This document shows, piece by piece, positions 23,765-34,667 of a DNA stretch of 64,000 nucleotides. The translations under genes and the position numbers were made by a program. The stretch covers positions 558,001 to 622,000 of the forward strand of contig CM076847.1 in assembly GCA_039519185.1 (NCBI GenBank), read 5' to 3'. The stretch comes from Astragalus membranaceus. Taxonomy: Eukaryota; Streptophyta; Magnoliopsida; Fabales; Fabaceae. How positions within the stretch are numbered: position 1 is the first letter of the stretch; each line of letters opens with the position of its first letter. Under the pieces are notes generated by a model that was given only the letters and a program-made list of their open reading frames with translations, did not search any database and had not been told where the DNA came from.

Positions 23765-24692
23765 TATTTAAGAGGGTCAAGCCTAATTTAGTTAAATGTG
23801 TGGATATTTGTTAGTTTAGTACCTTTTGTTTACCCTTGGTCTTTCTATTAGCACGTCTATTTCATTTATCTGTTTATTTGCTTTATTGAACCTTAGGGTA
23901 GAAGACCTATGTACTATTATCTGTATTTCTTTTGCAGCATGGGTAGTTTAGGTTGCTTATATCACACACATCACCTATACATATTGCACACCCTCTTGAG
24001 CGGGGCCCTATACCCGGGTCTAAACAAAAACCTAGGACGAGTGGAGGCGATTAGTGTCAGTCATTCTGGATTTTATCTGTCTGACTCTCACGAAAGCCTC
24101 AGCCAGAGTACGCTCTTTCGTGATATCCCACACCAGGTAGCTCGCTATCGTTGTGGGTCATATCATGAAGGAGATTTCAGCTCTGGAGACCCTTGTGAGG
24201 AAGTGATTAGAGCCGCCTGAGAGATTGATCACACAAGTAGCCCTAGACCGTAACCTGTATATACGACCTAACCTGTTTAGGACACAAGGGCAATTCACCT
24301 ACCCGCTGCATCATCGCAGATTTTTTTTTTAAAAAAAAAAAAATCATCAAGCCAAAAAAAAATCATCTATCCCCTTTTTCTTTTTACGTGTATATGATGA
24401 GACATATAGTTAATGCTTTCTCAAAGTTGAATCACCAAAAAACTTCTTTTATTTATTTATTTTTTTTTACACGTGTAACATCATTCTTCTTTCATCCATC
24501 ATACAAAATCATTATTTCAAAAAAAAAATGATAAAAGTCCTTACATGCATTCATTTCATTAAGCATAAAACCCGTACACATGCATGTTCCCATTCATTCA
24601 CTTGTCCATGCATTACTCATCTTCTCATCCATTCATATACTCATATCATGTACCCTATCAACAGAGAGTAAAAAAAAAAAGAAAGCAAGCTG
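23765..24692 (+). other. Leader of the Ogre-type element
   Basis: An untranslated leader with a 103-codon open frame at 23909-24220 (contains ARYRCGSYHEGDFSSGDP). Legume Ogre elements carry an extra ORF before gag, and this frame may be its remnant, but I do not recognise a domain. Poly-T/poly-A tracts follow to 24540. Confidence 0.4.
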
Positions 24693-26373
24693 GTGCGTCA
24701 ACATCGCTACTGCACTCGTGCTCAAGCTAGAAATATGGAAGCAAATCAGGACAATACGCCTCAAGATAACCCGGATCAAGGCAATCCACCTCAGAACCTA
24801 GGCAATCAAGAGCTTAGGGCAGAAATAGATGGGATGAAAGAACAGATAGCTGAAATCTTAAAGGTTCTACAAGCTTTGAGGGGCAAAGACACAAGTGAAG
24901 ATGTCCCCGCTGGGAACACGGAAAATCAAGCTACCGACCCTCCTCCCCCCAATGGACTCGGGATCCCGCATACGGTGCACCCCACTGGGACTGATGACCA
25001 ATGTTACATATGGCCTCCTTACGGACTTCCACAAGGTTACACACCTCCGACAGTCAATGCTAATCCAAAAGACGGTCCCTCAGGAGTCGCGGGCCAACAA
25101 CAGCCTACACCAACGGATCACGATTCGCGCGGGGGCACCACAAGTTCAAAACCCGAACCCCGTCGTCGTACCGCAAGGACTCCCACTTAGCTGCCCTCCA
25201 CTGCTGGTAGATAACACTCAAGCTCAGAGTCCCACTCTCAGGAACCCCACTCATTCACATACCCCAAATGTGAACCCAACCATGGTACCGATGATTCATC
25301 CTTACTATGGTATGAGTGGACGTCCTCACAATTACTCTATGGAGAACCCTCAAGCCAAAGACAAACTACAAATACTTGAGGAACGATTGAGAGCAGTTGA
25401 AGGATCCAATATTGGGGCAACTGACGCTTATGGCTCGTGTCTCGTCCCTAATGTGGTCATTCCCCCCAAATTCAGGGTGCCAGACTTTGATAAATACACG
25501 GGTGTAACCTGTCCTGCTAGCCATCTGACCATGTATTGTAGAAAAATGGCTGCCTTTGCACATGATGATAAACTGCTCATTCACTACTTCCAGGACAGTC
25601 TAGCTGGGGCAGTCTCAAGATGGTACATGCAGTTGGAACGCAACCACATTCGAGGTTGGAAAGATCTGGCCGATGCTTTCCTCAAGCAATATAAATACAA
25701 CATCGATATAGCTCCTGATAGATTACAGTTGCAGAATATGGTGAAAGGAAACCATGAATCATTCAGGGAGTACGCCCAACGTTGGAGAGGACTAGCAGCG
25801 CAGGTGGCACCACCTTTACTGGAAAAGGAGATGGTATCCATGTTCAGGGACACTTTGCAGTCACCCTTCTATGACAGGTTGATCGGGAGCGTTTCCTCTA
25901 ACTTCTCAGACTTGGTCACCATAGGGGAAAGGTTAGAAAGCGGAATGAGAAACGGGAAAATTACTCACGGTTCAACCGAAAACGATGAAGAAGAAACCAA
26001 TTCCATAACAGGACCAGGGAAAGCCTCTTACGCCTCCAAAAACCGTCCCCAAGCCCTGCACTTATCTACCCAAACCAATGGAATCCATGGGCAACCAAAC
26101 TATCCAGAAAGGAAACATGTACCGTTTGATCCAATTCCCGTATCCTACTCAGACATGTTCAACCACCTCATCAGTCACAACTTAATCTCCTCCCGCCCGA
26201 TGAGACCTATTGAACCTCCTTTCCCGAGGGGCTACGACCCAAATGCCACATGCGATTTTCACACAGGCGCAATTGGACATTCAGTGGAAAACTGCAAGGC
26301 GTTGAGACATGTGATTCAGGATCTGATCGAATCCAAATGGTTGAACTTCAATGAAGGCAATAACCCCTTCTAG
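24693..26373 (+). pseudogene. gag: gag of the Ogre-type element (one frameshift)
   Basis: The first frame (24693-25190) holds the N-terminus with a helical segment (LRAEIDGMKEQIAEILKVLQ). The second frame continues from about 25130 to 26373 with KFRVPDFDKYTGVTCPASHL, LAGAVSRWYMQLE, TWxDLA-like GWKDLADAFLKQYKYN and RLQLQNMVKGNHESFREYAQ. Next come the Ogre-typical PFYDRLIGSVSSNFSDLVTI and GERLESGMRNGKI, then the tail PPFPRGYDPNATCDFHTGAI with GHSVENCKALRHVIQDLIES. The last part replaces a classic zinc knuckle (C...H...GH...C). The frame change lies between 25100 and 25190. Apart from that the capsid is complete and ends at TAG 26371-26373. Confidence 0.88.
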
Positions 26374-27105
26374 GGGCATGAAGAGTCATTTGTCAATGCT
26401 ATTGAAGGCGTTCGAAATACTAGAGAGGACATCATCATCCTTGTGCGCCGTTATCCTGCATCTGAAGCACTTATGAATTGGGGGACCGTCGAGTTTCTTT
26501 ATGATTTTTAGTTCAAAGTAATTTTCTTGTAATGCAATCCTATGGCTCTGCCCAAGGCCTTAGGACATTTCAATAAGGGCACACATGTTTCTTTTCAATA
26601 TCAAGATTAATAAAATAGCATTTTGAATTTTGCCATAAACTTCTTCGCTCATTCGCTCGATTCGCTTCTTCCTCCATCCTCTTTCAATTTCTACTAATGC
26701 AGATCTAAATAATTTGTCCTTGAAAATAACAACATCGTTGACCCATATCATAACTTCGATCAGCCCAAACTAAGGAAGATGTAGAAGATAACTGGGAAAA
26801 CTCCTCTAGAGGTAATGAGAATAATGAAGCAGGAAGATGAAGTGGTCCAGCTTCGCGTGGAATCAAGTGAGATGATTAACTTGGGAACTAGAGAAGGCAA
26901 AAAGGTGTTAGAATGAACATCACACCAAAAGGACAGCGAATCAAGAAAATTCGCTCGCATCACTTTGTCTAACACAAGATACCCACCGGTGTAAGAAAAT
27001 CAGTGATTGTTAATGAATTTGGTCTGTCGTTACAACCTTCCAAGCAAGATCATCGAACAGTGGGGAAAAGTTTGTGTGGAGACCCCAAGTCGAAAATCAT
27101 AAACC
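26374..27105 (+). other. Deleted/scrambled pol interval of the Ogre-type element
   Basis: The first part can be read as degraded sequence after gag (GHEESFVNAIEGV). After about 26520 I find no protease, reverse transcriptase or RNase H motif in any frame. The open frames here are short and unconvincing. Several kilobases of pol are therefore missing. Confidence 0.6.
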
Positions 27106-27550
27106 ATCCTCGTACCACCCAAAAATGAATGAGGCAGTTGCGGCGACAAACAAAGAATATCAGAGATGATGGTAACCTTCAAACGCTCCTTTTTACCTTA
27201 CACGGAGATCAGAACTTGTTTCACACTTCAACAGGGGCAACCCCGTGCAATGAAAGTAGCACTTCCATTAAACCTTATCAAACAAAAGGATGGTTGTTAT
27301 GCGTCATGTCAGAAAAGAGCAAAGAAAGATTAACAGAAAAGGGTTCATCCCTGACAATTTCAATGAGACTTGGTGCCCAAGAAAATCATACCCATCCAAA
27401 AGGATCCCCGTGGAAGATGGACCCTTGAATTATGAAGGACCTTATGCGGTAAAGAAATCATTCTCTGGAGGGGCCCTAACCCCCATGAAAGTAGAGGGCG
27501 AAGACGTCCCACTCCCGATGAATTCTGATGCGGTCAAATACTATGCCTAA
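27106..27550 (+). pseudogene. 3' end of pol (integrase tail) of the Ogre-type element
   Basis: It begins with the integrase string SYHPKMNEAVAATNK, where the family has YHPKMNGAVEAANK. Then, in shifting frames, come TLHGDQNLFHTSTGATP (family YRTSVRTSTGATP) and NYEGPYAVKKSFSGGALTPM, then MNSDAVKYYA at the stop (family VNSDTVKKYYA). Together these are the end of the catalytic core and the C-terminal tail of Ogre pol. Several stops and frame changes make it non-functional, yet the final 30 codons stay close to the family, perhaps because they overlap RNA signals. Confidence 0.75.
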
Positions 27551-27589
27551 AAATGCATATAAAGATAAGAAAAAAAATGAGCCAAGAAA

Positions 27590-27690
27590 AACAAGCTCGC
27601 TAGGCTGAAAACCCGAAGGGGCGGCCTAGGCAAAAAGTAGAGCGACCCGGTGGATTGAAAACCCAAAGGGGCAATCCAGGCAAAAATTAG
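27590..27690 (+). repeat. Duplicated gaaaacccgaaggggc unit after pol
   Basis: Two imperfect copies of about 46-48 bp each. The first reads gctgaaaacccgaaggggc followed by ggcctaggcaaaaa, and the second gattgaaaacccaaagggg followed by caatccaggcaaaaa. In each the flanks are partly complementary (ctaggctg.../...ggcctaggc), giving a potential stem-loop. Confidence 0.6.
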
Positions 27691-28189
27691 GGTCAGGAAG
27701 CTGGACTAAGTAAATGTTTAGGCAACCAACAAAAGCCGGATAGTGAATTGATCGAGGTCATGGGCGGCCAACGTTGTTACTTTAAGGACACTAACTACCC
27801 AAAGATCTGCTTAGTATTTTTGCCTTTTCGTTTATTTCAAAATTCTTAATATACTCTCAAGCCAGTGTCCCTTTCGCACACTCGGCTCCAGTCTTAATGT
27901 CAAACACTTTCCCTTCTTCTTTATTTTCCCTTGTTTTGAAATGACATTTTATGATAAGCGATATTGAATTGTGAAACATGTGCATGACTAAAAGCATTAC
28001 AGTTTATTACGGAATTTCTAAAGGTCACATAAACGAGGCAATCTCTCATAAATAAAATTGCAAAAAAGATAAATACATGCAAGATCACTTCAAAAAGGCG
28101 AATGATAACAATAGGCCGCACTTCAATAGCACTACTTTGGGCAACTCCCGTATCTTACGTCGAAAGTCCTGCGAGTTGATCAACAAGAA

Positions 28190-28345
28190 GGGGCAAGAAA
28201 GAGCAAAAGAGCAAGAGCAAAAGAGCAAGAGCAAAAGAGCAAAAGAGCAAAGCGAAAGAGACAAGAAAGAGCAAAAGAGCAAGAGCAAAAGAGCAAAAAT
28301 AGTCAAAAAAAAAAAAAGAAAAGAAACAAAAGCAAAAAAAAAAGG
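28190..28345 (+). repeat. Purine-rich (gagcaaaa)n tract
   Basis: Repeated agagcaaaagagcaagagc units grade into an A-rich stretch. Almost pure purine on the plus strand. Long frames over it are compositional. Confidence 0.8.
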
Positions 28346-28610
28346 AAAAAAACAACAAAAGTCATCCATTACATTTCATTCATCATTCCACTCAAAACCA
28401 ATCATCACACATGCATACATTACATGCATGTCATATGCATAGCATCTGCTGTTTTTCAACTTTAAGTGTCGGTCCTTCCAGTTTTTAACGAGCATCGATC
28501 CTACATCAAACCAAATCACAATGTTAGCACCAAGTCTAGCAGAGATCCCTCAGACCAACAGCGGTCCTTCAATCCAGATCGCATGTCGCGTTATCGAGCA
28601 ACCGACCGAT

Positions 28611-29042
28611 CAACCGACCCCAGGTCCTTCAGTTCAGTTTGAATCAACACGTCCAAGCAACGACTTCAAACTCTACCCTCAGATCACTACGTCGACACTG
28701 AGCACGACTGATCATCCGACCCCAGGTCCTTCAGGTCAATTCGAATTAACTCGTCCAAGCAACGACTTCGAACCATACCACCAGATCACTACGTCGACAC
28801 TGAGCACGACTGATCATCCGACCCCAGGTCCTTCAGGTCAATTCGAATTAACTCGTCCAAGCAACGACTTCGAACCATACCACCAGATCACTACGTCGAC
28901 ACTGAGCACGACGGATCATCCGACCCTTGGTCCTTCAGGTCAATTCGAATTAACACGTCCAAGCAACGACTTCGAACCATACCACCAGATCACTAAGTCG
29001 ACACTGAACGCGACGGATCGCCCGACCCCAGGTCCTTCAGAC
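28611..29042 (+). repeat. 102-bp minisatellite in the Ogre 3' region (about 4.2 units)
   Basis: Units start at 28611, 28713, 28815, 28917 and 29019 (partial), with a period of exactly 102 bp. Because 102 is divisible by three, the frame 28521-29045 stays open and encodes a 34-residue repeat (containing PTPGPSGQFELTRPSNDFEP). Tandem repeats in this position are known in Ogre elements and have seeded satellites in legumes. I treat the open frame as a by-product unless shown to be translated. Confidence 0.88.
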
Positions 29043-29045
29043 TAG

Positions 29046-29330
29046 CTGTGTCAGCCTAAGACTCGGTGTACGTCCTTCGCGGCCGCTCGAAAAAAAGGCC
29101 ACCCACAAACAGACCGTATTACTAGTACCATAAGCTAGTTGCGCTCCTTCGGACCCATCGGTCGCTCAGGCTTAGGCATGCCCTTCAGACCCCGACGGTC
29201 CCTCAGTCGAACTCAAGTCGATGCGTCAAGCATTGATTCTGAATTAGACCATCAGAGCCCCAGTGCTCCTTCAGATCCCCAGCAATCCTTATTTACTTTC
29301 TCTCCAAGTCAACCCAGTTTTCATAATTTT

Positions 29331-29366
<36 letters not shown>

Positions 29367-29477
29367 AAAAGTCTCAGTCTGGACAAAATTAGCGTCTTGT
29401 TATCTTTATTTCTATTTTCCTCGAGAAACTCGGAACCCCTCCGATTTCCTAGCAAAATATAAATAAAGAGGGGCAGC
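29046..29477 (+). other. 3' UTR end of the Ogre-type element with a poly-A run
   Basis: No coding evidence. A run of about 30 A at 29333-29364 precedes the end of the region. The LTR is preceded by aaagaggggcagc, a plausible polypurine tract at about 29465-29477. Confidence 0.6.
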
Positions 29478-32148
29478 TGTAATACCCTAATTTTGTCCGA
29501 TCATAATTGAGAGATTTTATTTATTAAAAATAATAATCTTTTTTATGTCATGTATTATTTTCTTGTATTTATTGCTATGGGTTTTAATCATCAAAAAATA
29601 TATTAATTAGGAGTAAAGAAACAAAAAATAAGCAAGAAGGAAATAGGGGGGGGTCTATTAAAAAATAATAAGGTGCTGTCATGGAAGCCCAACCCAACAA
29701 AAAAAAAAACCCCTAGCCAATTCGCATGGCCCAACCCCAACAAAAAAAAAACCACTAACCCACAACCCACAACCCATAACCCAACTCACACACTCCTCAC
29801 TCCCTCCTCTCCTAACCCTAATTCGCCACCCACTCACCAAAAAACCCTAAAAAAAAAATTTTTACTTCCCCCCTAACCCTAAAACTTGACCACATTCACT
29901 CTCCCCCTTTTACCCAAAAATCAACCACATTCACCCCTATTATCCCATGGTCAAAGTCGACCCACTCCCCTTTATTCCCTCCTTGGAACTCTCAATCCCA
30001 CTTCCCCATTTTTCCCTTCCCCACACACTCAACCCTAGCTCACTCTCACACACAAACCTCTCTTTCTCTCTCTCAAACCTACGGCCCTCACTCTCCCTCT
30101 CTCACACTCAACTTTCCTTTCTCTCTTCTCCCACCCACACTCAACCTTCACTTCATCCTCTCCTTTCCCCCTCACCCCACGGCTCTCCTCTCACTCTCAC
30201 ACACTCACACACTCATTTTCTTTTCTCTTCACACACTCATCCATTCCTCTCCCTATCACACACTTCACACATGGCACTCTCTTCTCCATGCCCATACCTT
30301 CGACCATCATCTCCCCTCATCTCACATGTCTTCTTTTATTTTCCCCTTCAACAACTCCCCCCAAACCTCCATCATATCAAAAAGTCATCATCACTATCCA
30401 AGAGTGGATGAAGAAGCAAAATCGAAGGAAGCAAGTTTTTTTGTATAAATAGGGGTCCTTACCTTAGAAGGGGCTACGAATCACTCTTAGAAAAAAAGGG
30501 GAAAAATCTTCTAAAAAAACTAGGGTTTCAAAGAGAGAAAGAAATTTTTTTTAGAGTTTCTTTTAGAAAATTTTCTTCCCCTTCTTTTCTTCCTTCTCAG
30601 TTTTTTTTAGTTTAAAATTTTGTTGTATTGAGAGATCCGAAGAAAAAAAGCTTGGATTGGTTCAAGGTACAAAATGTAATAATTCATAATATTGTTGCTT
30701 TTTTGTAATTTTTTTAGTTATTGTAATTTTGTCCATATTATCATTGCCATTTTTATTTTTATTATTGTTGTTCACGTTTTTTTTAAAAAAATATTAGTTG
30801 CTGTTTTTTTTATATAAATATTAGTTATTGACTTTTTTATAAATATTAGTTGATGTTTTTATAAATATTGGTTGTTTTTTTTTTATTATTGCTGTTTTTT
30901 TTTAGTTTAAGTTGCTGTTTTTATAGATATATATATGTGTGTTTTTGATATTGCAATTTTTGGATTAAAAGAAAGTGAAAAAAAATGTTGTGCTTTTTTT
31001 AATTAAATTATTCTAATTTTCGGATTAAATAGAAGTAAAAAAAAATGTTGTTTTTTTTTAATAAATGGTTACTAATTTTCGGAGTAAAAATAAACCTAAA
31101 AAAAAAGTGTTAAAAAATGTATTCCTTTTTTTTACTAATTTTCGGATTTAAAAATAAACCTTTAAAAAAAAACAAAAGAATTTTTCTCCATAATCCGTTT
31201 TCAAAATACCACTTGTTTAGTCTAGGTTTTTTTTAGAAAAAAAAGCGCTTCGAGAATCACGTGTTCTAGAGTCATATAGAAAAAAGTAAAAATAAACCAA
31301 TCAATCGTTTTTTTTTAGCGTCAAAACGCTATTTGCACCCCCGGCATCCTTTTTTTAAAAAAAAAAGCGCCAAAACGCTATTTGAACCCCCGGCAACCGT
31401 TTTTTTTTTTAGCGTCAAAACGCTATTTGCACCCCCGGTGACCCTTTTTCTTTCTAGCGTCAAAACGCTATTCACACCTCCCTTCTAATACAACTCCTCT
31501 ATTATTTGCACCCCCCTTTTATCACCTACTCCGCTTGTATTCACAACGTGATGCTTCCGAACCGTTCTTTTTTTTCTTTCTTTCGAAAAATCGAATTCGC
31601 GCAAAAAATAGGTTGTCTATAGCGGTCACTCTGGGCCTTGCTTGTTTGAACGCTATAAATACCTTCTTTTCCGAATAAGCCATTAATGACGACCACTCTG
31701 GATTTATCCGTTTGGTCACCATGAGCGGCCTCTAGTTTTCCCAAACTTTTCAAAAAAAATAAAAAAAATACCAACACACAAATATTTTCTACCCGAGAAC
31801 TACGTAGCTTTGATTTCTCCATCGCACCCGGAGATACGTAGGAGCGGGGGCCCACTCCTGTCAAGCGCAAAAAACTAAATTTTTTATTAAGTCTTCCTTT
31901 CCGTTTTTTTTAAATAATAAAAAGGGTAAATTAAAATGTTTTCTTTAAACTAATTTTTTTCTACACATTAAATTAAAAGGTAACCTTTTTTAGGATGTTG
32001 CGGGGTGCTAGTACCTTCCCCGCACTTAATCGACCCCCGAACCCAAAAACGAAGGTTTTTTCAATGTTTTCCTAAAAATAAATATTGATGGCGGCTCCAT
32101 TGTTCAAAACAACGAAGGATCCCTCCTCCGGATTTTTCGGTCGCTACA
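29478..32148 (+). repeat. 3' LTR of the Ogre-type element
   Basis: 2671 bp, differing from the 5' LTR by a handful of substitutions and homopolymer length changes (for example cgcttttattc versus cgcttgtattc). This indicates recent insertion. It carries the same TATA-like site and four hairpin motifs. Confidence 0.92.
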
Positions 32149-32153
32149 GTGCC

Positions 32154-33381
32154 CTTGTGAAATTTCTAATGTTTTCTGTCTAAGTGCTATAGCATCGGAT
32201 GCTATAGCATCCTTGTGCGCAGGAGAACTGGGACCCACTTGAAGACAGCAACAGAAAGCAGATCTGCAGTGAATCTTAGTCTGTCCAGTCAGCGCCTCCC
32301 TAGTTCCACAATCCATGCTGATGCAGCCACCCTCCTACCACTTGCATTTCACCACTTGTCTACCTTGGGAAGACAACACCTTTAGTTGGTGAAAAGAAGA
32401 CGCACTTGTTCATCCACTTGCAAGTGTGGAGGGAAAACTCAACTATAAAAGGAAGCCTATCTTCTGCACTTCATATACATCCTGGAGCACGAAAATTCTC
32501 TGGTTTGAGACAGCATATATAAGTAACAAAGTAGTTCCATTACACCCATAAAAGATCCATCCTCAAACCACTTGAAGATTCTGCCAGGTTCATGCTATAG
32601 CAATGTCAACACACCAGCACACGCGTGGAAGTTGAAGGAGTGTATCTTCTGCACATTCTTCTTCTATTTCTTGTCTTGGTGATATGAACACCTCTGTTTG
32701 TAAGTTGTTGACATTGTTTATCATGAGCTAAACTCATTTTGGTTGGATTTCTAAGCTATGTAATGACTTCTAATGTGTTAATGATATAGTATTTTGATGT
32801 ATGCATTTTAATCTTTGTGTTTAAATATTTCCAAACCTGTTTGGTACTGGCCAACTACAATAGGTAAATTCATGAATTCAGACATGGTTCATGGAAATAT
32901 CTCAAAGATTAATGTGAGTGAGTGGTTGTTTTAAAGACATTTAGAACAATCCTTGCCCAACCCTAGACATAGGAGGGCTTAGTTCATAGAGTGAACACTA
33001 TGGGTTCTTTAATCTGCAAAGGTGAACTTACTTGAAGCCTAGACATAAGATCTTGTCACGAAACCTTGGTGAAAGTGACCGAAAGGCACACAACTTATGC
33101 TATAGCACTCAATGCTATAGCATCAGATGCTATAGCATTAACACAAGAGAAATTTACTAAGCAAAAGCAGTCCAACTAATCCTTTACCATATAGTTTCCA
33201 TATTTATTTCTTAAGCAATTTATCTCCTCATTTCATAGTCCTCAATATTGTGACTTATTTTACACACTAAAATCTTGAGATATTCCAACTTTAAATTAAG
33301 AACAATCCCTGTGGGTTCGACCTTTCTTTCTACTATATTACTTGTGTGACTACGTATACTTGCGTATATAATTTCCACAAC
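32154..33381 (+). repeat. 3' LTR of element A, piece 3
   Basis: It matches the 5' LTR from about 3151 to its end. It contains TGCTATAGCA at 32185, 32200, 32593, 33098, 33113 and 33128. The last three form a 15-bp-period triplet where the 5' LTR has only a pair. It ends CCACAACA before the GTCAC duplication. Confidence 0.9.
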
Positions 33382-33696
33382 AGTCACTGCCATGTGCTAT
33401 ATTGCAAGTGGAGTCTCCATTTACTATTAAAGGGATAGCAAACCTACAGTGGGTTGTTCTACCACCCAATATTAATAATGAGGCAATACCGCTAGATGCA
33501 ATAGTTAAAACAACTTGTCCTTTAGATCTTAAGCCAGTTGCAAGTGCTCGCCAAATAAATGTCTTCCCAGCACCACCAAAAATATTTAAGAAAAACAAAC
33601 CTCCATTATTTTATGTGACATTCATCATTATTCTATCATAGACAACACGCTGTTCACTTGTCATTGATGATAGTAATCGACTATTAAACCATTTAT
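33382..33696 (-). pseudogene. PIF1-type Helitron helicase, N-terminal block (pseudogene)
   Basis: The minus strand reads NSRLLSSMTSEQRVVYDRIM, then an in-frame TAA where a lysine is expected, then NNGGLFFLNIFGGAGKTFIW. GGAGKT is the Walker A loop. Next come ALATGLRSKGQVVLTIASSG and IASLLILGGRTTHCRF, ending at IAHGSD on the GTCAC target site. It precedes the middle block (2495-2994) in the same protein. On the other side it is cut by a hAT-like MITE at 33697, so the Rep and N-terminal domains are not seen. Confidence 0.87.
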
Positions 33697-34667
33697 TAGG
33701 GGTGGACAAATTATTAAATCCGACCGTGACCTGGGAAACTCGAGTGTAAAAAATGATTTCGGGTTGGTGGGTTATCGGTTTTAGAAAACGAGTTGAAGTG
33801 GATAACTGGATATACACAGGCGAAATTGGATGAATAGAAGTTAACCCGTCAGACACCGAATCCGACCGAAAATACATGGCTCTTGACCAAATTTAAAAAG
33901 TAAAGGCTGGCTAGTGGCTACACACTTACAGATACACGTATACTCCTTTGAAAAAAACAAAAGCCATTGATTATTCAATTTTTATTGCATCTCAATACAA
34001 TCTCTTCAATTTCCAAGGCAACCTAAACACAAATAAACCTTCATCATTTACAGCTAACAACACCCTTTGAGTTCTAGTCAAATTCTCTTTGACTTCTGAG
34101 GCAACCTTTCCATAAAACTGCATTTACACTTTTAACTTCATTCCTCATCTTCATCATTTACACTTTTCATTTTTCTACTCCATCATCTCCTTCTTTTCAT
34201 ATCTCTACCGCCTATTTCCATTTCCACCATCTACATGCAAGTGGATGCAGTGGATCACTGGAGCTACACCAGCGACACCCACAATAAAAGATGCACACCA
34301 GAGGCGATAATTTGATAATTTTTAGTAACACCAGAGGCGATAATTTGATAATTTTTAGTAACTGGGTTAGTTTATCTTTGTACAGATTCCAATTTCTAGT
34401 GATTATTGTTGAAACTTTTGATATTTTCTATCATGAGCAAGATCTGGACTTCTCCTACTCTTCTTATCTAAATTTTAAAAGTTTTAAGTTTATTTGATTA
34501 ACAACCATGGATAACCGCCCGAATACCCGTGCACCCGCCAAAACCGTAACCGAATAATCCGATGATGCAAATGGTCGGTGATGGGCCAGGGAATAGCTTC
34601 TATGGTTTTGACCGGATTAGGGATTTTGAAACCGAATCCGATCAACCCGCCCGGTTGTCCAGCCCTA
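33697..34667. mobile_element. hAT-like MITE, about 1 kb
   Basis: It begins TAGGGGTGGACAA and ends TTGTCCAGCCCTA, an imperfect terminal inverted repeat of the hAT type. ATTTAT occurs at both borders (33691-33696 and 34668-34673), compatible with a decayed 8-bp target duplication. Inside are a local repeat (caccagaggcgataatttg twice at 34291-34340) and repeated ccgaccg/cgggttgg strings near both ends. No transposase is encoded. Confidence 0.7.

Larger units (their letters stand above)
21075..32148 (+). mobile_element. Ogre-type (Tat lineage) Ty3/gypsy element, pol-deleted (TSD GTGCC)
   Basis: LTRs of 2669 bp (21075-23743) and 2671 bp (29478-32148), nearly identical, flank 5.7 kb. The TSD is GTGCC at 21070-21074 and 32149-32153. 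The interior holds a primer site, a leader, a gag gene with one frameshift, only the end of pol, and a 3' untranslated region with a 102-bp tandem repeat. Long LTRs, the gag tail CDFHTGAIGHSVENCKAL, the pol tail NYEGPYAVKKSFSGGA and tandem repeats before the 3' LTR are Ogre traits. Protease, reverse transcriptase, RNase H and most of integrase are deleted, so it is non-autonomous. It lies in the 3' LTR of element A. Confidence 0.92.

Noticed and set aside
28077..28442. Lysine/glutamate-rich 121-codon frame
   Set aside because: Translation of the purine-rich gagcaaaa tract.
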